Below the pieces are notes generated by a model. That model ran no database searches. It was not told the origin of the DNA and saw only the letters and a list, made by a program, of their open reading frames with translations. Positions 8,242-16,558 of a stretch of 64,000 nt of DNA are shown piece by piece. Position 1 is the first letter of the stretch; every line of letters starts with the position of its first letter. A program made the position numbers and the translations under genes. The DNA lies in contig NZ_VHLL01000001.1 of the NCBI RefSeq assembly GCF_025384765.1, positions 1 to 64,000 of the forward strand, written 5' to 3'. Source of the stretch: Methanoculleus formosensis (GTDB lineage Archaea; Halobacteriota; Methanomicrobia; Methanomicrobiales; Methanoculleaceae).

Positions 8242-8760
8242 ATGTCGCGGCAGACCTCTATCCCGGCAGGGGGGATACGGCGCACCGCCGTCACCCTCCT
8301 TATCGCCGTCCTGCTCTGCAGCGCCGGCTGTATGGCTCCCGCGCTCCAGGAGCCGACCATCACCCTCAGCGGGGTCGGGATAGAGAACATCACCCCGGGG
8401 AGCACCGATCTCTTGCTCCACTTCATCATCGACAACCCCAACCCCATCGGTGCCACCCTGACCCGGGTCTCGTTCGATGTCTACTTTATCGACGGCGGAC
8501 AATGGGTCTTCCTCGCACACGGGGAGCGGGGAGGGTTTGAGATCCAGCCCAACGCCGAGACGGCAGTCTCCATCCCGGTGACCGTCGATAACCTGCGGCT
8601 GGTGCAGGGGCTCCTTCAGGGTCTCGCGGACGGGGGGGTCACGCTCCGGGTGACGGGGTCGGGGGTCCTCGACTTCGACATTACGACCTTCGAGGTCCCC
8701 TTCGACCGGACGGTGGAGGTTCGGCCGGGTCAGGCCCGAGAGGCCGCGAGGATGAAGTAG
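8242..8760 (+). CDS. LEA type 2 family lipoprotein
   Basis: A 172-residue protein with an N-terminal signal ending in a lipobox-like CSAGC, so probably lipid-anchored outside the membrane. The body is one LEA2/WHy beta-sandwich: FIIDNPNPIGATLTRVSFDVYFIDG is the diagnostic NPNP block. LEA2 domains are linked to desiccation and stress in plants and occur widely in archaea with unknown roles. It is likely cotranscribed with the DUF2341 gene. The last 31 bases overlap the end of the convergent UbiA gene. Confidence 0.8.
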   Translation: MSRQTSIPAGGIRRTAVTLLIAVLLCSAGCMAPALQEPTITLSGVGIENITPGSTDLLLHFIIDNPNPIGATLTRVSFDVYFIDGGQWVFLAHGERGGFEIQPNAETAVSIPVTVDNLRLVQGLLQGLADGGVTLRVTGSGVLDFDITTFEVPFDRTVEVRPGQAREAARMK

Positions 8761-9653
8761 AGGACAACGAGCCCCTGGAAGAGGAAGTAACCCTTGATGT
8801 TCGCGGTGGCATACCGGAGGGCGCACGCCCGCTCCGCGCACCGGTGCGAGAATCCCCAGAGAGCAATCCCGAGCGGGATGAGTGAGAAGAGCGCCACCGG
8901 CCGGAAGTCCACGGGTGCGAAGAAGCCGGCGAGGGCGAGGAAGGTGAGCGCCGCGGTCGCGAGAGACGCCGCGAGGGCGATGAGCGAAAAACCGAAGATC
9001 CGGCCTCTTCGGACGATGAGCGTCCGCTTCCCTCCGGCGATGTCGCCCTCCCGGTCCGGGATCTCGACGCTCGTGATGAAGACGAGCCCGTAGAGCGAGA
9101 GCGGGACGGCGAACGCGAAGAAGGAGGCATCCAGCGTTCCCATCGCGACGAAGTAGCCCGCCCCCGGCATCAGGAGGCCGAAGGTGATCATGTTCGTGAC
9201 CTCGCCGAGGTTACGGTAGGCAAGCGCAATCGGCGGGGCCGTGTAGAACCAGCCGAGCAGGTTCCCCGCTACACCGAAGACGAGGAAGACGACCGGGTAG
9301 TCGTAGACGGTCACGAAGAGATACCCGATCAGGACCGAGACCGCCATCAGGGCGACCGCTGCCCGGAGCGCGGCGGGTTTCAGGCCGGGGTTGGCGGCGA
9401 GGACGCCGCTCCCCCCGGATATCGGCGACGTCTCGACGAACTGGTCGGCGTCGGCATCGAAGTAGTCGTTGCTGTAGTGGACGGAGAGGTGCGCCGCCGC
9501 CATCGCCACGTAGCCGACGAGAAACTGGGCCGGGGTGAACTGCGCCCCGAGGAGATGCGCAAGGAGCGCGGCGGCGGTGAACGGGATGAAGCCCGAGAGG
9601 AGGAAAGGGAACCGGCCGAGCCTGATGAACTGCGAGAATGCGTGGGTGTCCAT
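8730..9653 (-). CDS. UbiA family prenyltransferase
   Basis: An integral-membrane aromatic or lipid prenyltransferase of the UbiA superfamily: 307 residues, about eight to nine transmembrane helices. The two Asp-rich prenyl-diphosphate/Mg sites are visible as NDYFDADAD and, after the mid-protein helices, EIPDREGD. Archaeal members make the digeranylgeranyl ether lipid backbone or prenylate quinone-like and haem precursors. This protein resembles the MenA-like branch more than DGGGP synthase, so the substrate is uncertain. Its 3' end overlaps the LEA2 gene by 31 bases in a convergent arrangement. Confidence 0.85.
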   Translation of the reverse strand: MDTHAFSQFIRLGRFPFLLSGFIPFTAAALLAHLLGAQFTPAQFLVGYVAMAAAHLSVHYSNDYFDADADQFVETSPISGGSGVLAANPGLKPAALRAAVALMAVSVLIGYLFVTVYDYPVVFLVFGVAGNLLGWFYTAPPIALAYRNLGEVTNMITFGLLMPGAGYFVAMGTLDASFFAFAVPLSLYGLVFITSVEIPDREGDIAGGKRTLIVRRGRIFGFSLIALAASLATAALTFLALAGFFAPVDFRPVALFSLIPLGIALWGFSHRCAERACALRYATANIKGYFLFQGLVVLYFILAASRA

Positions 9654-9706
9654 GAGGGTCTCCGCCGCGGGATGGGGGAGCCGGGTATATAGCCTTTATC
9701 CGGGGC

Positions 9707-10357
9707 CTAACTCTCGTCGCAGGCGAGGAGCGGCACCACCGCCCGCAGCGCATCGACGCCCCCTTCGACGTAGATGAGGCCGAGAACCGCCCGGGCAAGG
9801 GTCTCCTTCTCCCTCACGAGCCCCTCGCCGTCGGGAGCGTGCCCCGCGCCGATCCGGTTCCCGTGAAGGCCCCAGCGGTCGGAGAGAGCCGCGAGGTCCA
9901 GCGTCCCGGCGTCTCTCCCCGGGAGGACCTTCAGCCGCAGGGTCACGTCGCCGATGAGGGCGAGGGCGTGGGAGTCGTCGGCGAAGTTTCCAAGCATTGA
10001 GAGGTCGTTTGCAGATATCGGGAGCGCGTCTTCAGGAAACCCGGCGAGGATATCCGAGAAGAGCCGCTTCGTAGAGGGGGCCATCAGAATTCGGATAGGC
10101 CCGTCCGGGCTGTGGAAAGCATGCCCGGTCTCCTGTTCGATCCGGGGAAGGATGCGCTCTGTCACACGAGCGGCCTGCTCCGCCAGGCGGCCAGTCGCCC
10201 TGCACCACCCCCGTATCCGCCGGAGCCGCCGCAACCGCCGGGCCGAACGCCGGTGCGCAGGCAGGTACTCCAGACGGTACTCGCACATGAGCCCGTCCTG
10301 CAGCGCCGCGAGGGTCTCCTTGAGCGGGCGGGAGAGCGGCCCGTACTCGTACGCCAT
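9707..10357 (-). CDS. RNase III-like fold protein, catalytic residues degenerate
   Basis: A 216-residue protein with a very basic N-terminal 70 residues (HRRSARRLRRLRRIRGW). Its C-terminal half echoes RNase III: NFADDSHALALIGDVTLRL aligns with the NERLEFLGDAVL signature, and EKETLARAVLGLIYVEGG with the second (GD)xFEALxGAxYxDGG helix. The first aspartate is kept, but the acidic residues expected before it and the Asp/Glu pair in the second helix are His, Ala, Thr and Arg. The protein may therefore bind RNA without cutting it, or use other chemistry. This reading rests on motif comparison by eye. It precedes the UbiA gene on the same strand, with 53 bases between. Confidence 0.5.
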   Translation of the reverse strand: MAYEYGPLSRPLKETLAALQDGLMCEYRLEYLPAHRRSARRLRRLRRIRGWCRATGRLAEQAARVTERILPRIEQETGHAFHSPDGPIRILMAPSTKRLFSDILAGFPEDALPISANDLSMLGNFADDSHALALIGDVTLRLKVLPGRDAGTLDLAALSDRWGLHGNRIGAGHAPDGEGLVREKETLARAVLGLIYVEGGVDALRAVVPLLACDES

Positions 10358-10407
10358 ACAGTAGGGTGAGATAACGGATTGGTTATACTTTTGTCAGTGG
10401 TAAACCG

Positions 10408-10698
10408 TCATCCGCTGACGAGCGGCCACACGTGACTCGCGACGAGCGCGGCGGCGATCACGAGGTGCAGGCAGAGGAAGATGGGGACGAGCCTGAAGAC
10501 CGGCTTCTGCGTCTTGTGCCGGAAGAGACGCATCGCGGCATATGCGCCCAGCGGCCCGAAGAACGCGATGCCGAGGAGCGTCTTCTCCGGCGTCCTCCAC
10601 GCCGAGCGTTTCGCCGACCGTTTGTCGTGGTAGTATGCAAGGAACGAAGCGACGTTTATGAGGAGGTAGACCGTTATCAAGGCTGGAATGAGAGTCAT
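10408..10698 (-). CDS. DUF1294 membrane protein
   Basis: A 96-residue small membrane protein of the DUF1294 family. It has an N-terminal membrane helix (ALITVYLLINVASFLAYYHDKRSA), then the conserved WRTPEKTLLGIAFFGPLGAYAAMRLFRHKTQKP, and a final helix. In other organisms DUF1294 can be fused to a cold-shock domain; here it stands alone. Function is unknown. It begins 6 bases after the stop of the DtxR-type regulator and is probably in the same operon, which hints at regulation by metal status, but no metal ligands are obvious. Confidence 0.85.
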   Translation of the reverse strand: MTLIPALITVYLLINVASFLAYYHDKRSAKRSAWRTPEKTLLGIAFFGPLGAYAAMRLFRHKTQKPVFRLVPIFLCLHLVIAAALVASHVWPLVSG

Positions 10699-10704
10699 AT
10701 CGCG

Positions 10705-11148
10705 TCAATCTCCCCCTGCGGGAGCGCTCTTTGGGATCCGCTCAGATATCCCCGATTCCGACCGTAATTCCTCCACAAGCGCCCGGATCTGCCGGATCGT
10801 CGCCGGGTGGAGTTCATGCTCCATGTAGCAGGCATCGGACTCGGCGATCTTCTCCGGGACATGGATGATCTTCAGGAACTCCTTCAGGGTATCGTGGCGG
10901 GACTTGACGGCCTGTGCAACCTCGCGCCCGGCGGGTTTCAGGACCACGCCCTCGTAGCGCCGGTACTCGACGAGCCCCATCCCATCGAGTTTCCGGAACA
11001 TCTCCACGACGCTCGAGGGGCTCAGGTCCAGTTCGCACGCCACATCCTTCGTGCGGGCGTAGCCCTTCTTCAGCGTGACGTTGAGGATGGCTTCGAGGTA
11101 GTCCTCGGCCTTTCGGCTGAGATTCTTCACAGGAGATCTCTTCTTCAT
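10705..11148 (-). CDS. DtxR/MntR-family metal-dependent transcriptional regulator
   Basis: A 147-residue regulator that would bind DNA when loaded with Fe2+ or Mn2+. It has an N-terminal winged helix (LSRKAEDYLEAILNVTLKKGYARTKDVACELDLSPSSVVEMFRKLDGMGLVEYRRYEGVVLKPAG). A metal-binding/dimerisation helix region follows with DACYMEHELHPATI, where Cys, Glu and His match the usual primary site. It lacks the SH3-like C-terminal domain, as MntR does. I chose ATG 11148; TTG 11157 is possible. A DtxR-box-like palindrome lies about 140 bases upstream in the divergent region, suggesting autoregulation or control of the prenyltransferase gene. Confidence 0.88.
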   Translation of the reverse strand: MKKRSPVKNLSRKAEDYLEAILNVTLKKGYARTKDVACELDLSPSSVVEMFRKLDGMGLVEYRRYEGVVLKPAGREVAQAVKSRHDTLKEFLKIIHVPEKIAESDACYMEHELHPATIRQIRALVEELRSESGISERIPKSAPAGGD

Positions 11149-11288
11149 GACAATCAAAAGATGTTGCTGTCTGGTCGTTCTCCTCTATCCCGGGTGAGCC
11201 CGTGTCACACCGGGGGGAGGATGCAGCCAACCGCTATCAACCCGACCTGCATTCGTCCGTAGAGTAATGTATACTACTCGGCTTTTAT

Positions 11289-11307
11289 CAAGGTAGGCCT
11301 AACATTT
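11289..11307. promoter_or_regulatory. Candidate DtxR-family operator
   Basis: CAAGGTAGGCCTAACATTT, centred on TAGGCCTA, matches 13 of 19 positions of the bacterial DtxR/IdeR consensus TTAGGTTAGCCTAACCTAA. It sits in the divergent gap beside the DtxR-type gene. The rest of the 313-base gap (11149-11461) holds AT-rich promoter-like DNA around 11263-11290 but no gene that I can see. Confidence 0.5.
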
Positions 11308-11461
11308 TTCGGAAAATGCTCCCCATCCGAGATCATCCCGGCATCCCCGGGGCCAGAGGATGAAGACTCCGGCGAGAGATACCGCATAACCGGAGTGTTC
11401 AAAGCCCGGGGTCGGTGGGATCCGGCGACAGGTATTTGAGCGCGGACAGAGAGTTCGCGTT

Positions 11462-12358
11462 ATGAGAGAGAGCCTTGTGGCGCTTGCAGACCTGACCCGT
11501 GCCCACTTCTTCTTCGTCTGGCCCCTGCTCTTCTGCTCGGGGCTCGCGCTCGCGTTTGAGAACTACGGCGGGTTCTCGTGGGTGCTCGTCGGCCGGGCGG
11601 CGCTGATCGGGCTCTTCGGGTTTACGGCAGGGCTCGTCCTGAACGACTACATCGACCGCGAGTATGACAGAAGAGACGTCGACGGCTCGCTCACCCGCTA
11701 CTGGCGGCCGTTCGGCGAGCGGCCGATTCCTGCGGGAAGACTCTCCCCCCGCGCAGCGTTCGCCGTCTTTCTCCTCCTCGCCGGTTTCGCGGCCGCGCTC
11801 GCGGTAACCCTCCCTTCGCCGCAGAACCTCTACGTCCTCGGGATCATGGGCTACTCCTACCTGGTCGAGTACTTCTACCAGACGAAGAAACGCGGCCAGA
11901 CCATCCCCCTCGCCCAGGTCATCGGGCGGACGGACTTCGCCCTCTTTCCCGTCGCCGGCTACCTGGTGCACGGGAACCCTGATGCGACCGCTCTCCTCTT
12001 CTTCCTCTTCTTCTATCCGTGGACGCTCGCGCACCTCGGGGCAAACGACATCGCCGATATCGCAAACGACCGCGCCCGGGGGATGGCGACGATCCCGGTC
12101 CTCTACGGGATGAAGGGCGCTGCCGCCTGGGTTCTCGGGTTCTCGGCCGTCCACGCCGCGATGGCGGTCGTCTTCGGCCTCACCCTCGGGCCGGTAACCC
12201 TCGCCGGGTTCGCCGCGGGACTCGTCCTCCTCGGGGCGGCGAACGCCATCATCCATAGAGAGAAGGATGCGGACGCCGCGATGCGGGCGCTCCCGCTCAT
12301 GCATGCGACCGTGATCGTCTACGCAGTCGCGATCATCGCAGGAGCCGTGCTTACGTGA
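11462..12358 (+). CDS. UbiA family prenyltransferase
   Basis: A second UbiA-superfamily membrane prenyltransferase: 298 residues with about nine transmembrane helices. The first Asp-rich motif is NDYIDREYDRRDVDG and the second is NDIADIANDRARG, after LAHLGA. It differs from the copy at 8730-9653 in both motifs, so the two probably serve different substrates. Its N-terminus (LADLTRAHFFFVWPLLFCSGL) resembles archaeal enzymes of unknown substrate. It is divergent from the DtxR-type regulator across a candidate operator, which raises the possibility of metal-dependent expression. It overlaps the convergent cupredoxin gene by 8 bases. Confidence 0.82.
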   Translation: MRESLVALADLTRAHFFFVWPLLFCSGLALAFENYGGFSWVLVGRAALIGLFGFTAGLVLNDYIDREYDRRDVDGSLTRYWRPFGERPIPAGRLSPRAAFAVFLLLAGFAAALAVTLPSPQNLYVLGIMGYSYLVEYFYQTKKRGQTIPLAQVIGRTDFALFPVAGYLVHGNPDATALLFFLFFYPWTLAHLGANDIADIANDRARGMATIPVLYGMKGAAAWVLGFSAVHAAMAVVFGLTLGPVTLAGFAAGLVLLGAANAIIHREKDADAAMRALPLMHATVIVYAVAIIAGAVLT

Positions 12359-12659
12359 CGATGAACGCCCCGTGCATCGCAGGGTGGACGTCGCACCGGA
12401 AGAAGTAGTTCCCCGGGGTCTCGGGCGCCGTGAGGGTGTAGGTCGTCCGGGTCGGGCCGGTGACGACCTCGCCGACGAAGATTGCGTCGGCCGCGGAAGA
12501 GTCCGTGTAGACCGCGACGTTGTGCGGGACGCCGTCATCCCGGTTGTCGAACTCGATCGTCACCTCCGCTCCCGCGGGGACCGTGATCGTCTCCGTACTG
12601 AAACCGAAGTTCTCGGCCGCGATCGCGACCGTCGTCGTGATTACGGTTGTTCGTGCCAT
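12351..12659 (-). CDS. Cupredoxin-like protein
   Basis: A 102-residue single cupredoxin (plastocyanin-like) domain. Type 1 copper ligands are recognisable: His in VPHNVAVY and the Cys-His-Met cluster RCDVHPAMHGAF. Such domains carry electrons or bind copper outside the membrane, yet no signal peptide is seen from ATG 12659, nor from GTG 12668. The protein is thus either cytosolic or the exported form starts elsewhere. GGTG lies close upstream of the ATG. The frameshifted DUF2298 gene precedes it on the same strand in the leftward direction, 23 bases away from its end. Confidence 0.85.
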   Translation of the reverse strand: MARTTVITTTVAIAAENFGFSTETITVPAGAEVTIEFDNRDDGVPHNVAVYTDSSAADAIFVGEVVTGPTRTTYTLTAPETPGNYFFRCDVHPAMHGAFIVT

Positions 12660-12691
12660 GAGCCCCACCAGGTATCCGGGAGGGATAAAGA

Positions 12692-14706
12692 TTACCCGGC
12701 CCGCTCGTAGATCCGGACCCCACCCCCGTCGTAGACGAGCAAAAGCCCCCGGTCGGGAAGCCGGACGTTGTAGCGCTCTCGTTCAGGCTCGCCGACGTAG
12801 AGGAGGGTCGCGTTGTACTTCTCCATCAGCACGACGGCCTCCGCCGGATCTTCGTAGATCGCCCGGATATCCGCCGGGCGCTCCGTGTACCACGCTCCGT
12901 TCCCCCGCCAGGTCAGTTCGTGGCCGATCTGTCCGAGGATCGCTGGGATGCCGGTAAAGGATGAGACACGAGAGTAGTAGCCGTAATCGCCGTTCTCCGC
13001 CTCGACGATCCGGTGGTCGCCGTCGAGCGTCCGGAGGTAGTCGACCGCCGCGGCCTCCCCGGGCCGGGTGGCGTCGAGGTAGGCGAGGCCGTCCAGGGTG
13101 TGGTAACTCTCCGGCGGGTAGTCGATCCCGAGGAGCCCCCGGCCGATATCGATCTCGAGGGCGACCGGGGCGGCGATGAGAGCGGCGGCGGCGACGACCG
13201 CGACCCACCGGCTCGCCCGGGGGAGGACCGATCGCCGCCCGGCAAGCCAGCCCCCGGCGATGAGGAGGGAACCCGTGCCGAGCAGGATCCAGGCGTCGAA
13301 GTAGAACTTGAAGACGGTGTTGAACCGGCTGTAGTCGCCCCCGAGCATCTCCTTGAGGTAGAAGACCTCGCAGAGGGCGAGCACAGCAAGGCCGGCGATG
13401 CAGAGGAGGTCGGCAAACGAGCGCTCCCGCCGGAGGAAGAGGTAGGCGAGCGGCACCAGGACGATCGCAAGAGCCGTATACCCGATGGCGAGCGCCGGGA
13501 CGGCTACGGCAAGCGCCACCGGGGCCCGCCGGATATCCCGGGCGATGGCCGCGTAAGCGATACCGAGAAACCCGCCCCAGACCGCGAGGAAGGCGAGCGG
13601 ATCGGTGGGGGGAAGGCCCCACCCGATCCCGCCGATACCCGCGGGCTCGAGGTCGAGGTAGTAGGGGAGGTAGATCGCGAGAGCGAGCGCCGGGACCGCC
13701 ACGGCGGCGACAAGCGTGGAGCGGTCGCGCCCGGAGAGGAGGAGGACGAGGAGGAAGATTGCGACGGCGGGGGCGTAGACGAGAGCGTCCCAGGAGGAGA
13801 GGAGCGGCATCGAGCCGACGGAGAGAGCGAGGAGGAGGGTGAGGCCGAACCTTCCCGGGGCGTCGAGTCCGCGCCAGCGACACCAGGCAAAGGCGAGGAG
13901 GAAGATGAGGAAGACCTGGTTGAAGACCGCTATCTCGAAGGCGTGGACGTTCCCGAGGAAGAGGGAGAAGACCGGGAACTCGAACCGGCCGCCGGGGATG
14001 ATCCAGTTGGTATCCTGGAAGGCCGAGTAGATCCCGTCGCCCGCGGCGAGGAACCAGACGACCGACGGCGGGACGAGGAGGAGGACCGCGAGCGGGAGCC
14101 ACCGCCACCGGGGAAGGATGAGGTGGCCGAGCGCGTAGAGCATGACAAACGCCGTCCCGTAGACCGTGGCCGGGACGAGGTTGAAGGCCACCTCCGAGGG
14201 TATCCCCGTGACGATTGCAAGGGAGCCCATCAGCCAGTGGCCGAGGTAGTAGTAGACGGTGAGAGGCGCCCGCCCGAAAACCAGGGGTCGAGCGGGGGCA
14301 CCACGGGCTCGCGGATGATGCTCGCGATGAAGGCGTGGTTCATGTACTGTTCGCTGAAGTAGCCGATGAGAGGGTTTGTGAACCGGACGGAGAGGGCGAA
14401 GAGGAACCCGACGAGGAAGACCGCGTCCCAGGAGAGGAGGCTTCTGATCTCGGAGAACCGGTAGTCGCCCCGCCGGATGCCGTAGACGCCGAGGGCGAGG
14501 AAGACGAGGAGCGCGAGGGCGACCGGGGCGTGGAAGAGGCCGCAGTACCAGGTCGCGAGGGCGAAGAGGAGGAGGGAGGCCGGGTAGGCCGCCGGGTAGG
14601 CGTAGTCCCCGAGCGCCGGGCGGAGCCGGGGCCAGAGGGCCATCTGCAGCCCTTTGAGGAGACCGGCCCAGAGGAGCACGTCGCATGCCTGGAGGAGGAG
14701 GTTCAC
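12692..14706 (-). pseudogene. DUF2298 (Chlor_Arch_YYY) membrane protein, frameshifted
   Basis: Two reading frames together encode one multipass membrane protein of the DUF2298 family. The first (14706 to 14230) runs MNLLLQACDVLLWAGLL...FSEQYMNHAFIASII and PLDPWFSGGRL, then goes out of frame. The expected continuation TVYYYLGHWLMG lies in the next frame and runs to 12692, ending in the soluble VRIYERAG domain. The slip is at a CTCTC run near 14265-14270 (minus strand). Removing two bases restores a 670-residue protein, because 2015 minus 2 is divisible by three. It could be a real mutation or a base-call error. Family proteins are large probable glycosyltransferase-like membrane proteins. Confidence 0.75.
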
Positions 14707-14797
14707 GCCCCGCTATCGTGGTTCCGGGTATATGCGGTTTGCGCCCGCCCCTCCCGGATGATTTAACCCGGAGTGCCGTCATACCTACAGCCTGGAT

Positions 14798-15643
14798 ATG
14801 ACCGGGACGAAGAAGCAGCCGGGGGTCATCCGCCTCCGGGAGAGGGGGGAGATCGCCGTCCGGGGAAGGGTCCTCGCCGGCGTGATGACTGCGGCGCAGA
14901 TGGCGGCGGTAGCCCGGATCGCGGAGGAATTCGGGGACGGTACGGTCGGGCTGACGACCCGGCTCAACGTGGAACTCCCCGGTATCCACCGGCGGGATGC
15001 CGGAGAGGTCGCAGAGAGACTCCGGGAGGCCGGGATAGAGCCGGGGAGCACCGGGCCCACGCTCCGGTCGGTCGTCGCCTGCAAGGGCACCGTCTGCAGG
15101 CACGGGTGCTACGACACCCAGGGGCTCGCCCGGGCGATCGAGGAGCAATACGGGGGGTGCGCCCTCCCCCGGAAACTGAAGATCTCCCTCTCTGGGTGCC
15201 CGAACAACTGCGCACGGGTTCAGCTCAACGACATCGGGATAGCGGGGAGACGATACCCCCTCTTTGCCGATGAGTGCGAAGGTTGCGGGGCGTGCGAGAA
15301 GGTCTGCCGGGAGGGAGCCGTCCGGGTCGCAGACGGCAGGGTTCTCTTCTCGGGGGAGGCTTGCATCGGCTGCGGCGACTGTATCGCAATCTGCCCGAGC
15401 GGTGCGATCGCTGTTGCGGCAGAGGGGGTCTCCTTCTTCCTCGGCGGGAGGTCGGGCAGGGTGCTCCAGGTCGGCACCGAGGCCGACGATCTCATCGCCG
15501 AAGACGAGGCGGTCGCGGTCGTCGGCAGGCTGCTCGACTGCTTCCGGGAGAACGCACTGCCGGGCGAGCGGTTCGGGGAGATGATGGAGCGCGTGGGAAG
15601 GGAGAAGGTCTTTGCAGCCGCCGGGATGCGGCCGCGGGAGTGA
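14798..15643 (+). CDS. Small siroheme sulfite/nitrite reductase-like protein with ferredoxin domain
   Basis: A 281-residue protein of the compact sulfite/nitrite reductase hemoprotein group found in methanogens. An N-terminal ferredoxin-like half-domain (residues 10-60) leads to the siroheme-[4Fe4S] cysteines: Cys95 and Cys100 in ACKGTVC, then Cys134 and Cys138 in SGCPNNC. A two-cluster ferredoxin is inserted at 160-199, with CxxCxxCxxxC at 160/163/166/170 and 189/192/195/199. A tail of 80 residues follows. It resembles Dsr-like proteins rather than full Fsr, as the F420 module is missing. The substrate (sulfite, nitrite or another) cannot be told from sequence. It is divergent from the DUF2298 gene. 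Confidence 0.85.
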   Translation: MTGTKKQPGVIRLRERGEIAVRGRVLAGVMTAAQMAAVARIAEEFGDGTVGLTTRLNVELPGIHRRDAGEVAERLREAGIEPGSTGPTLRSVVACKGTVCRHGCYDTQGLARAIEEQYGGCALPRKLKISLSGCPNNCARVQLNDIGIAGRRYPLFADECEGCGACEKVCREGAVRVADGRVLFSGEACIGCGDCIAICPSGAIAVAAEGVSFFLGGRSGRVLQVGTEADDLIAEDEAVAVVGRLLDCFRENALPGERFGEMMERVGREKVFAAAGMRPRE

Positions 15644-15655
15644 GCAGAAGACTGT

Positions 15656-15904
15656 TCACTGCGGCGCCGTTGTGCCCTGCACGCCATACGGCTCCTCTCC
15701 GTCGCCGCCCCAGTCCCCGCACCCGGAAACAACCCTCCATGCCTCCCGGATCCCCTCCTCCAGCTGCAGGATCCGGGCCGTCTCGCCGAGGCTCTCCTCG
15801 ACCTCAAAGAACTCTCGGGCCTTCTGCTCGTTGAATGGGCCGTAGCGCTCGATGCCGCCGGCACTGCGGACCTCGACCCGGTACTTCAGTCGCGAACCAT
15901 CCAT
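15656..15904 (-). CDS. Small uncharacterised protein, 82 aa
   Basis: An 82-residue protein of unknown function. It begins with a beta-like stretch (KYRVEVRSAGGIERYGPF), continues with a helical middle (NEQKAREFFEVEESLGETARILQLEEGIREAWRVV) and ends with a glycine-rich tail. AGGTGA sits 6 bases before ATG 15904 and abuts ATG 15910, so I prefer 15904. The layout resembles the 59-residue protein at 4117-4296, but I see no clear sequence identity. It is convergent with the siroheme protein gene, 12 bases apart. Confidence 0.6.
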   Translation of the reverse strand: MDGSRLKYRVEVRSAGGIERYGPFNEQKAREFFEVEESLGETARILQLEEGIREAWRVVSGCGDWGGDGEEPYGVQGTTAPQ

Positions 15905-16023
15905 CGTCATTCACCTGGGGATGGGATCGCCCGGAGATCGATAAACCTTGGGGGCACGGGCGGGATTGCACCGCAGCAGAAGCCGGACGCGATCCCGATC
16001 ATCCCCCGGCACGGATACCAGAC

Positions 16024-16033
16024 ATTATATACT
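16024..16033 (+). promoter_or_regulatory. TATA box for the CxxC-x17-CxxC gene
   Basis: ATTATATACT lies 37 bases before the ATG at 16070 within a local AT-rich patch, so transcription would start about 10-15 bases before the start codon. Confidence 0.55.
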
Positions 16034-16069
16034 AGACACTCGAATATAACCGGGCAGTGTTCTATCTGC

Positions 16070-16264
16070 ATGAGCAATCCAATGGATTATAATAGAGGAA
16101 ACAGAAATTTTGGCGGTCCCAGAAACTTCGGCGGCCCCCGTGAAATGACAAAGACCATCTGTTCGGACTGCGGCAAAGAGTGCGAAGTCCCGTTCAAGCC
16201 GACCGAAGGCAGACCCGTCTATTGCCAGGACTGCCTCCCGAAGCACAGAAAACCCCGGTTCTAA
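16070..16264 (+). CDS. CxxC-x17-CxxC zinc-binding protein
   Basis: A 64-residue protein with a low-complexity N-terminus (NRGNRNFGGPRNFGGPRE) rich in Asn, Gly, Arg and Phe. One zinc-binding module follows: CSDC, exactly 17 residues, then CQDC, ending LPKHRKPRF. This spacing defines the CxxC-x17-CxxC domain family, abundant in methanogens and some bacteria. The repeats of NFGGP resemble RNA-binding RGG/FG tails, so a nucleic-acid role is plausible but not shown. A strong TATA box sits upstream and a T-rich tract follows the stop, so it is likely a monocistronic, well-expressed gene. Confidence 0.85.
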   Translation: MSNPMDYNRGNRNFGGPRNFGGPREMTKTICSDCGKECEVPFKPTEGRPVYCQDCLPKHRKPRF

Positions 16265-16275
16265 AACCAATAAAT

Positions 16276-16285
16276 TCTCTTTTTT
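16276..16285 (+). terminator. Oligo-T terminator
   Basis: CTCTTTTTTC shortly after the TAA of the CxxC-x17-CxxC gene is the usual archaeal T-rich termination signal. Confidence 0.45.
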
Positions 16286-16396
16286 CGCGCGTGATATCTA
16301 ATTCATCCAGAGCGGAGCGGCTCGCGGGGAGGAACGGGCTCAGTACTTCGCTAAAATGACCGGGGTAATTTTCAAGAGATCACCCCATCGACTACC

Positions 16397-16469
16397 CTTC
16401 GCGCCTTCGCGTGAATGAACTAGTGATGGTGTCGACAGAGCCTCACACGAAGAGCGCGAAGCCGCGAAG
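16397..16469. repeat. Copy of dispersed 'cgcgaag' inverted repeat
   Basis: Two facing arms: CTTCGCGCCTTCGCGTGAA beginning near 16397, and CCTCACACGAAGAGCGCGAA continuing GCCGCGAAG to 16469. They closely resemble the repeat cluster at 52945-53202. This pair sits in the otherwise gene-free 16265-16558 gap. A 63-codon minus-strand frame here is repeat-derived and I do not accept it as a gene. Confidence 0.7.
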
Positions 16470-16558
16470 ACCGGTATCGGGGTGCTGCTGATCCCGCTTC
16501 CGGTCGCCGGGCGTGACTTGCTCGACTTCAAATGCTGAAATTAGCGAGGTACCGGGGC

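Noticed and set aside
8730-8760. Coding overlap as frameshift evidence
   Set aside because: LEA2 and UbiA simply converge; both C-termini look normal.
12692-15148. Long minus-strand frame through the DUF2298 gene and siroheme gene
   Set aside because: Only the part below about 14265 is protein-like; the N-terminal 300 residues are a shadow of other frames. The real protein spans two frames.
16340-16531. 63-codon minus frame
   Set aside because: It is derived from the dispersed repeat and has no start signal.
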